Of a stretch of 64,000 nt of DNA, positions 57,536 through 64,000 are shown piece after piece. The notes under the pieces are model-generated. The model made no database searches, was not told the origin of the DNA, and saw only the letters and a program-made list of their open reading frames with translations. This DNA comes from Pelotomaculum schinkii (lineage in GTDB: Bacteria > Bacillota > Desulfotomaculia > Desulfotomaculales > Pelotomaculaceae). The position numbers and the translations under genes are program-made. The DNA is taken from positions 868,001-932,000 of the forward strand of contig NZ_QFGA01000002.1 in assembly GCF_004369205.1 (NCBI RefSeq), read 5' to 3'. Each line of letters starts with the position of its first letter. Position 1 is the first letter of the stretch.

Positions 57536-58524
57536 CCCCTTACATTTTTTTTAAAAATAAAGATAAAGAAGGGCACACCGATTAAGGAGGTGAGAATACC
57601 CAGGGGGACCTCGACTGAACCAAGGCAGCGGGCCACATCATCAATCAGCAATAAATAAGTTGCGCCGACGATAAACGTCACCGGCATGAGAACTCTATAG
57701 TTGGGACCGACGATGGCACGGGCCAGGTGGGGAATAACCAGGCCGATCCATCCGACCATGCCACAGATGGAGACTGATGCGGCTGTCACCAAAGTCGAAC
57801 TGATAATGACAATTAACCTGAGTTTTTTGGTATTAATCCCAAGCGCCCGGGCCTCTTCTTCGCCGAACGCAAGCACATTTAATCTCCACCGGACAAGAAA
57901 AAGGGAGGTGAAGCCTATCAACATAGGGATTAAAACCATTATGAGATCCCTTTTATTCACAGAAGATAGACTCCCCATCAGCCAGAAGGTAATGGCCGGG
58001 AGTTTATCGTTGGCATCGGCAAAATACTTCAATACCCCTGTACCTGAGGAAAAAAGAGTACTAATGAGGATTCCGCCAAGTACCAGACCCAGTATGGGGT
58101 CATAATCCAGTTTGACATTGATCAAATAGGCCAAAAACACAGCGGCAAGTCCGAAAAGAAAGGCCGAAACCTGAATGATCAACCCGGATTGTGAAAGATA
58201 AATCGCCAGGCAAGCTCCAAATCCGGCACCCGCTGAAGCGCCTAAAATATCCGGGGAGACCAAAGGATTTTTGAACATCCCTTGATAGGCCGCCCCTGCT
58301 GTAGACAAGGCTGCCCCTACCAGCATACCGGCAAAAATACGCGGCAACCTGATATTAAAGACGACAGTTTCCAGATTCGTTTCCATTACGCTGCCAAAAT
58401 AATGGCCGTATAAGGTTAACATGAGCTGCGGGATTGAAATGGCATAACGTCCAATTGCAAAGGAAAATAAAAAGGCTGTGACCGGCAGTAAAATCAGGAT
58501 TAATTTCTTCAGCGATGAATGCAT
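57526..58524 (-). CDS. FecCD-type ABC transporter permease
   Basis: 332 residues with about ten hydrophobic helices. Family motifs: LPRIFAGMLVGAALSTAGAAYQ, NPLVSPDILGASAGAGFG, CGMVGWIGLVIPHLARAIVGPNYR and DDVARCLGSVEVPLGILTSLIGVPFF. It is the first gene of the eight-gene operon; the ATG has only a weak RBS. About 240 bases of leader separate it from the terminator of the upstream giant gene. Confidence 0.9.
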   Translation of the reverse strand: MHSSLKKLILILLPVTAFLFSFAIGRYAISIPQLMLTLYGHYFGSVMETNLETVVFNIRLPRIFAGMLVGAALSTAGAAYQGMFKNPLVSPDILGASAGAGFGACLAIYLSQSGLIIQVSAFLFGLAAVFLAYLINVKLDYDPILGLVLGGILISTLFSSGTGVLKYFADANDKLPAITFWLMGSLSSVNKRDLIMVLIPMLIGFTSLFLVRWRLNVLAFGEEEARALGINTKKLRLIVIISSTLVTAASVSICGMVGWIGLVIPHLARAIVGPNYRVLMPVTFIVGATYLLLIDDVARCLGSVEVPLGILTSLIGVPFFIFIFKKNVRGWK

Positions 58525-58581
58525 ATTTTCTGTCCACCATATGGTAATACTTCATCTTGAATTTATTAGCTCTAAAAATTT

Positions 58582-58750
58582 TTATAGCTTTCTTTTACTC
58601 ATAAAAGCACCAGTCCGTTGATATTTTACAGCCTGAATTGCGGCCGCCACAGCCAAGGCGATCCCGGCCGTCCTTTTGCCTCCAAGACCAAGCTCTAATG
58701 GGATGTATTCTGTCGATAAGTTTCTCTGATATGTTGAGCGGCTCCAAATA
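58582..58750 (-). pseudogene. Protein remnant (about 55 codons, no start codon)
   Basis: An open frame reads LSTEYIPLELGLGGKRTAG, then IALAVAAAIQAVKYQRTG and ends after FMSKRKL. It has the high-GC third-position pattern of real genes, unlike its surroundings, but no start or RBS. Probably the tail of a deleted gene; family not recognised. Confidence 0.35.
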
Positions 58751-58754
58751 CAAA

Positions 58755-58784
58755 TATAAAAAGCTGCACTAAGAGAGCGCAGCT
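58755..58784 (-). terminator. Terminator after the glucan synthase-like gene
   Basis: On the minus strand AGCTGC pairs with GCAGCT around an 11-base loop, followed by TTTTTATATTT. It lies about 330 bases after the stop codon of the upstream gene. Confidence 0.65.
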
Positions 58785-59117
58785 AAACGAACTCAATTCG
58801 TTTGAGTACTACCCCTTATTTTTTCTACATTTTTTCTCTTTGTTTTCGTTATGCATTCGAGACTCAAATAAACAAAACGAGGCAAAACAAAGCACCCTTT
58901 TGATTTGAATATCATGTTATATATATTATAGTATAGTTACGAGGCGATCCAGTGTCAAGAAGTAAAATGATTAGAAGCCACCCACCATTACAAAACGAAA
59001 TAAAACGCAATAACGGTTCACAGAAACCACACCGCGACCTCAAAGCCCCGGGACTCGTATCTGTGTGTATTGCGCTATGGGCATGCTCGCGAGCGAAAAT
59101 ATAACGAAGGGAGTTGA

Positions 59118-62100
59118 TTACAACACCAGCACGACCTGATGGACCTGCCCGTCGTCTCGCAATTCAACGTAACAGCCCTCCTTCAACTCTTGTTCCTGAA
59201 ACGCAGCTTCCCGCCCGTCAATTTGCAGTGCGGACGCTCCGCCGGACCGGCGCGACGGGTTTTTGACAGTAATCTGGTAACGTGCGCTGCCATAACGGTA
59301 GCTTACGGAAAACTCCCTCCATGCGCCGGGAATACAGGGGCAAATGTACAGCCGTTGGCCGCGGCGGCGCAGGCCGAGGATCCACTCCACTCCCGCCTGA
59401 TACATCCACCCTGCCGCGCCGGTATACCACGTCCAGCCGGCGCGTCCCCGGTGCGGCTCCACTGTGTAAACATCTGCCGCTATGACGTAGGGTTCGCCGC
59501 CGTACTGCCGCGCTTCATGAATCGTGCGCGTATGATTGAGCGGGTTTAACAGCTCAAACAATTCAAAAGCCTCTTCTCCCCTGCCAAGCCGGCACCAGGC
59601 GATAATGCTCCAGATGGCGCCGTGTGTATACTGGGCGCCGTTCTCCCGGATGCCGGGCGGATAACCCTGAATATAGCCCGGAGCCGGCTCCGTATGATCA
59701 AAAGGCGGCGTCAAGAGGCGCGCGACGGATAGTTCCCGGTCCACCAGTTCGCGGTCGAAGGATCGCATCGCCTGCAGCGCCTTCTCTTGCGGCGCCGCTC
59801 CGGAGATGACCGACCAGGACTGGGCAATGGCGTCGATGCGGCATTCCTCATTGTAAATAGAACCCAGCCAAAGGCCTTCGTCGGTGAAGGCGCGCCGGTA
59901 CCATTGCCCGTCCCAGGCGTGTTTTTCCAGTGAGGAGACCAGCTGGGCGCATACACCCCGGTAACGTTCCGCCCGCTCCAAATCGCCGCGCTGCCGGCAC
60001 AAACCTGCAAACCGGTTCAGCACGTCATAGAGGAACCAGCCGAGCCACACACTTTCGCCGCGACCCTTAGCGCCTACACGGCTCAAACCGTCGTTCCAAT
60101 CGCCGGTTCCGATCAGCGGCAGCCCGTGTTCACCGAAGCGTTGCAGCGCCCTGTCCATTGCGCGCAGGCAGTGCTCAAAAACAGAGCCGCTCTGGGTAGA
60201 GCCTTGCGTCGGCTCATAGCGTTCGGCTTCACCCTCCGGCAATGGTTCACTATATAGATACTGCGCCTCCTCGTCCAGTATACTGCCGTCCCCCGTATGC
60301 TCAACATAACGTCCAACGGTATACGGCAGCCACAGCAAATCATCGGAGAAACGCGTGCGGATGCCGCGCTGCGTCTCTTCATGCCACCAGTGCTGCACGT
60401 CTCCTTCCTGATATTGATGGGCGCAGTGCAGTAAAATTTGCTTTCTCACCAGGTCGGGGCGGGTGTGCAGGAGCGCCAGAGCATCCTGCAATTGATCGCG
60501 AAAGCCGTACGCGCCTCCCGCCTGGTAAAAAGCCGCTCGCGCCCACATTCTGCAGACCAGGGTCTGGTATAAAAGCCAGCCGTTTAACAGTACATCCAGC
60601 TCCGGGCTGGGTGTGACAACCTTAACCTGGTCCAAAACATCCTCCCAGAATGCCCGCACGTGTTCAAAGGCCTGGTCGCAAACACGAGGTTGGCGGTATT
60701 TTTGCGCCAGCTGCACGGCTGCCTCCCGGGAATGTTCGCAACCGAGCAGGATGTATAATGTCCGTTCGCCGCCGGGCTCCAGGATGAGCTTGGACTGCAC
60801 CGCGCCGCAGGCGTCATAAAGAGCTCCGGTTTGGCCTGACAGGCGCTCCCGGCTCAAAGCCGCGGGACTTTCCAGGGTTCCGTTGCGGCCGAGAAATTCG
60901 TTTCGGTCTGCCGTCCAGGACAGATCGTATACCCCGGTGGAATTCTGATCCTCTTGCGGATAAGCGCCTAAAAAGGCATGCGCTCCTCGAAATGTTTCCT
61001 GATATGCGTTGCGCGCCAGCATGGTTTGGGCCTCTTCATCCCACTCGGTGATGATGAAAGATGCGCCTCCCTGGCGACGCACACCCAACACCCACTCCGC
61101 ATAATAAGTGATGGAAAGGCTCCTTCGCCCGGCGCTTCTGTTTTGCAATTGCAATTTGACCACCTTGACCGGGTCGTCAAGGGGCACAAAAACGGTCATT
61201 TCCTCCCATACACCGTGTCTCTCGTGACCAAAGCAGGTGAAGCCGCGGCCGTGGGTAACGGTGTAAGGCTGGTCTTTGGCTGCGGTAGACGGCGTGGCGG
61301 ACCATAGTTCACCGCTCTCTTCGTCCCTCAGATAACACGCCTCACCCGGCGGGTCTAGTACAGGATCGTTTGACCAGGGAGTCAGCTTAAACTCACGGCT
61401 GTTTCGCCACCAGGTGTAACCCATACCGAGTTCTGAAACCAGACAGCCAAAACGCGGATTGGCGATGACGTTGCTCCATGGCGCAGGCAGGTAATTGCCG
61501 TTTTTGAGCAAGATCTGATACTCCCGGCCGTCCGCCGTAAATCCACCCCAACCGTTAAAGAACAGCAGCCGGCGCTCCTCTTCCGGGATAGGCGCGGCAA
61601 ACCTGTTTAACGGCGCTGCCGGAGTGAAGGGGGACGGTAAGACGTCAGCCCGCCGGGGCAGTCTGGACTGCGCCCTGAGGCTGGGGCCGTCTGCCCGCAA
61701 AACAACACGGGCTGTTGCCATGAGAAGCGTTCTGTCCTCCTCCGGAAGCTGGCCGGCATTGATGATAAAGACACCGCCGGCTCCGGCGCAATGACGGTCA
61801 ACGCCATGCTCCACCGCCCGCCGCAGGGTTTCCTGCAAATCCTGTTGGTAACCACCCGCCGATTCGTTTAAAATGACCAGGTCGAAAAACAACCCAAGGC
61901 GGCGTAAATACTCGTGACCGGTCAAGAGTTTGACTAAAAACTGCATATTGGCCCGGTCCTTAATCCTTACCAGGAGCACCGGAATATCTCCGGAAATTCC
62001 ATGCGCCCAGAGGCCGGACTGCCCTTTTACGTTGACGGTGATACCTAGCTTTCGCTCCTGACTCAGCGGCGGGGTATATAATATCCGGCCCGCCAGCGTT

Positions 62101-64000
62101 TGGAAAACCGTAGCTTCGGCGGCTGTCAGGCGCAGGTGCCTGAGCTCGATTTGACTGCGATTCCAGGCCAGTTGAAAGGTCCGTTCAACCACCAGCTCTC
62201 CAGAAAAACGGCTGACAATGTCGAGCGCTTCTTCCCTTGTGCCTGCCAGGGCTGTGACAGCGAACAGCTGCGCTTGTGCGCCAGGTTCGATGCTTAACCG
62301 CCGCCGCATCACAAAAGCGGGATCAGCCACAGAGCCCACCGTGCCATGCAGGCGGGAACGGATTCCCTGCGGCTGTGCCAGCGTATGGCCCCGGCCGATA
62401 AAGCACGCCCGGTTGGTCTCGTATTCCACCGGACCAATACTCCGGCCTGTAACCATTAGCGAATGCGCCGCCCATAACGGCTTCTCGTCTTCCCGGCGTG
62501 GCCTGCGCCGGGCTAAGAGACACTGGGGCTCCTCCACATAGGCCGTTTTGATGAACAATTTGCTGAAGGCCGGGTGCGCGTCGTCGGCGCCGGGAGGCGC
62601 CAGGGCCAGTTCCTGAAACGTGGTAACTTCGATAATCCGCGCTTCAAGCCCGGTGTTGGTTAGTGTCAGCCTGCGTACTTCCGCATTCCATTCCGGGGAC
62701 ACGCAGATTTCAAGGCTCGTCTGCACATCCCCGTCCACACGCATGAAGGTGGCCCGGTCAAGAGAGAATTGCGCCCGCTGTTGTGCAGAACGCACCCGGC
62801 ACGGCTGAAACGACGGCGACCATACCTTGTCAAGCGTAACGTCACGGATATACAAGTAGCTCCCCCAGTTGTCCCGCACCGGATCTTCCTGCCAGCGCGA
62901 GACAGCCAGGCCTTCGTACCGGATAAGCCCGCTGCCGCTGTTGGTCAAAATGGTCGTCAAGGTCCCGTTGGACAGGATACAAACCTCCGGCGCAGGCGTG
63001 TCCACGCTGAGGAATTCGCGGACACCACCTGTCACCGCCGGCCCCGGCTCAGGAGCATGCGCGCAGCTCATGGCGGGATGTTTCATGATTGTTGGCCGTG
63101 GCGGAATACGTTCCTGCAGCAGCAGTTCCGCCGCCTGCACGCGCCTGTCACGGTGAAAGCGTTCGTATATTTTTTGCGGCGTCAGCAGGTTGGCGAGGGC
63201 CAGCAGGCTCATGCCCTGGTGATGGGCCATGAAACTCCGGATGACTACGCTACCCTGCTCCCTGGGCAGCCGCTCGGAGGTGAAATCTATGGCTTCAAAG
63301 TAGCCGTATGCGCCACGGGCGCCTAGCTCCTCCAGTTTGCGCAGATCCTCCAGCCCTTGACGCATATTAAATGGTAAGGCCAGGATGGTCGCGTACGGCG
63401 CCACAACCAAATCCTGTTCGAGTCCGCGCTTGAAGCCGAGGCCGGGGACGCCAAACGCCCTGTACTGGTAGTTCATCCGGTAATCAAAAGCGTAGTAGCC
63501 GGATTCGGAGATTCCAAACGGGACCCCTCTTTGGTGCGCGTATGCGATTTGCCGCCGGACAACGGCACGGTAGGTGCTGTCCCAGACGGTGTTCCGGTAG
63601 GTACGCAAGAATAGCCAGGGCATTAAATATTCAAACATGGTGCCGGACCACGAGAGCAGCGTGACTCGCCGCCCTACCCTGGTCATGGTCCGCCCAAGCG
63701 CATGCCAGTGAGATACGGACACTTGACCGAGGGCGATAGCAATAAAGCTTGAGAGTCTCGCTTCTGACGCCGCGAGGTCATACAGGATCTGGTCAGTTTC
63801 ACGCAGCCCGGTATGGTAGCCCAGAGAGAACAATTTGGCTTGATGATTGTAGAGCGGGCGGAAATCTGTCCCGCTAACCAGCGCCTCGATCCGGTCGATC
63901 AGCCTTTGTCCGCGCCTGTGCCAATCCTTTCCGGCACATTCTGACGAATCCTTCAGATCAGGCGCCAGTTCCACGGCGAAGGCGACATCCAATGCTTCCA
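59118..64000 (-). CDS. Cyclic beta-1,2-glucan synthase-like protein, 5' part outside window
   Basis: The 1,627 codons seen form the C-terminal part of an NdvB/Chv-B-like giant enzyme. In order: a glucoamylase-like domain (PF10091 type; FGISESGYYAFDYRMNYQY, YGYFEAIDFTSERLP, MAHHQGMSLLALANLL), a beta-sandwich region, and a GH94 glycoside phosphorylase domain with LIGTGDWNDGLSRVG (catalytic aspartate) and VSLAPxIP-type region near NPSRRSGG at the end. No transmembrane helix is visible, so the membrane glycosyltransferase domain, if any, is further upstream and beyond the window edge. Related enzymes make cyclic glucans or degrade 1,2-glucans by phosphorolysis. Confidence 0.86.
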   Translation of the reverse strand, partial: EALDVAFAVELAPDLKDSSECAGKDWHRRGQRLIDRIEALVSGTDFRPLYNHQAKLFSLGYHTGLRETDQILYDLAASEARLSSFIAIALGQVSVSHWHALGRTMTRVGRRVTLLSWSGTMFEYLMPWLFLRTYRNTVWDSTYRAVVRRQIAYAHQRGVPFGISESGYYAFDYRMNYQYRAFGVPGLGFKRGLEQDLVVAPYATILALPFNMRQGLEDLRKLEELGARGAYGYFEAIDFTSERLPREQGSVVIRSFMAHHQGMSLLALANLLTPQKIYERFHRDRRVQAAELLLQERIPPRPTIMKHPAMSCAHAPEPGPAVTGGVREFLSVDTPAPEVCILSNGTLTTILTNSGSGLIRYEGLAVSRWQEDPVRDNWGSYLYIRDVTLDKVWSPSFQPCRVRSAQQRAQFSLDRATFMRVDGDVQTSLEICVSPEWNAEVRRLTLTNTGLEARIIEVTTFQELALAPPGADDAHPAFSKLFIKTAYVEEPQCLLARRRPRREDEKPLWAAHSLMVTGRSIGPVEYETNRACFIGRGHTLAQPQGIRSRLHGTVGSVADPAFVMRRRLSIEPGAQAQLFAVTALAGTREEALDIVSRFSGELVVERTFQLAWNRSQIELRHLRLTAAEATVFQTLAGRILYTPPLSQERKLGITVNVKGQSGLWAHGISGDIPVLLVRIKDRANMQFLVKLLTGHEYLRRLGLFFDLVILNESAGGYQQDLQETLRRAVEHGVDRHCAGAGGVFIINAGQLPEEDRTLLMATARVVLRADGPSLRAQSRLPRRADVLPSPFTPAAPLNRFAAPIPEEERRLLFFNGWGGFTADGREYQILLKNGNYLPAPWSNVIANPRFGCLVSELGMGYTWWRNSREFKLTPWSNDPVLDPPGEACYLRDEESGELWSATPSTAAKDQPYTVTHGRGFTCFGHERHGVWEEMTVFVPLDDPVKVVKLQLQNRSAGRRSLSITYYAEWVLGVRRQGGASFIITEWDEEAQTMLARNAYQETFRGAHAFLGAYPQEDQNSTGVYDLSWTADRNEFLGRNGTLESPAALSRERLSGQTGALYDACGAVQSKLILEPGGERTLYILLGCEHSREAAVQLAQKYRQPRVCDQAFEHVRAFWEDVLDQVKVVTPSPELDVLLNGWLLYQTLVCRMWARAAFYQAGGAYGFRDQLQDALALLHTRPDLVRKQILLHCAHQYQEGDVQHWWHEETQRGIRTRFSDDLLWLPYTVGRYVEHTGDGSILDEEAQYLYSEPLPEGEAERYEPTQGSTQSGSVFEHCLRAMDRALQRFGEHGLPLIGTGDWNDGLSRVGAKGRGESVWLGWFLYDVLNRFAGLCRQRGDLERAERYRGVCAQLVSSLEKHAWDGQWYRRAFTDEGLWLGSIYNEECRIDAIAQSWSVISGAAPQEKALQAMRSFDRELVDRELSVARLLTPPFDHTEPAPGYIQGYPPGIRENGAQYTHGAIWSIIAWCRLGRGEEAFELFELLNPLNHTRTIHEARQYGGEPYVIAADVYTVEPHRGRAGWTWYTGAAGWMYQAGVEWILGLRRRGQRLYICPCIPGAWREFSVSYRYGSARYQITVKNPSRRSGGASALQIDGREAAFQEQELKEGCYVELRDDGQVHQVVLVL

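Larger units (their letters stand above)
58525..59117. other. Intergenic region between the glucan synthase and the metal-uptake operon
   Basis: 593 bases. A terminator at 58755-58784 closes the upstream gene. The DNA then holds a hairpin (AAACGAA-ctcaa-TTCGTTT, 58785-58803), a GC-rich island (58620-58700) and AT-rich flanks. On the minus strand a relic frame with a protein-like composition ends at 58582 (LELGLGGKRTAGIALAVAAA). No riboswitch or Fur-type palindrome was recognised. Confidence 0.5.

Noticed and set aside
58620-58700. Moco riboswitch or structured RNA before the metal operon
   Set aside because: GC-rich but lacks the conserved Moco RNA core; better explained as a coding remnant on the minus strand.

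Overview
The window reads as chromosome of an anaerobic Gram-positive bacterium, probably a Peptococcaceae/Desulfotomaculum-Pelotomaculum type Firmicute. This is an inference from gene content: corrinoid salvage (CbiZ with a BtuFCD-type transporter), an FrhB-like Fe-S protein next to indolepyruvate:ferredoxin oxidoreductase (IorAB), an orphan fumarate-reductase type cytochrome b, a sulfide:quinone-reductase-like flavoprotein, strong AGGAGG/AGGGGG ribosome binding sites and a c-di-GMP-I riboswitch. No rRNA, tRNA, CRISPR array, intact transposase or prophage was seen. Layout: 1-3590 (minus) is a corrinoid uptake and remodelling operon, cbiZ-btuF-btuC-btuD, with the ATPase cut by the left edge. 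3.9-6.6 kb is a divergent TetR/ABC-F pair with an inverted repeat inside the ABC-F promoter. 6.6-8.6 kb is a divergent MBL-fold hydrolase and AbrB-family permease flanking a perfect 20-bp palindrome. 8.7-9.15 kb is a small membrane protein behind a c-di-GMP-I riboswitch. 9.4-30 kb is a mosaic of single genes, mostly on the minus strand and often AT-rich: transporters, methyltransferases, pentapeptide-repeat proteins, an arginase-like protein, DinB and an XRE regulator. It also holds at least five broken genes (XDH-type FAD subunit, methyltransferase, CrtI-like oxidoreductase, a CPBP/methyltransferase chimera, a frameshifted small membrane protein), two segmental duplications and a family of GGGGACGG repeats. 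30-40 kb holds a cytochrome b, a PEP-synthase/rifampin-phosphotransferase-like protein and a two-component system divergent from a VTC / DUF4956 / beta-helix lipoprotein operon, with 11-bp-phased repeats in the promoter. 40-45 kb carries an amidohydrolase, an old-yellow-enzyme, a MarR-associated Fe-S protein, a phosphoesterase and a degenerate receiver protein. 45.2-48.8 kb is the FrhB-IorA-IorB operon. 50.9-58.5 kb (minus) is a tightly coupled eight-gene operon: FecCD-type ABC transporter, methyltransferase, a radical SAM protein fused to a substrate-binding-protein-like domain, a TrmO-FmdE-like fusion, an FmdE protein and a DUF364-like protein. 59.1-64 kb is the 3' part of a giant cyclic beta-1,2-glucan synthase-like gene that runs off the right edge. 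The most promising unexplained system is the 50.9-58.5 kb operon. It joins membrane import of a chelated metal or cofactor to cytoplasmic proteins that look able to bind the same ligand (the SBP-like domain on a radical SAM enzyme, FmdE domains, a DUF364 chelatase-like fold), so it may be an uptake-and-processing pathway. The second is the c-di-GMP riboswitch whose expression platform can form two exclusive hairpins and whose only target is an uncharacterised 85-residue membrane protein.
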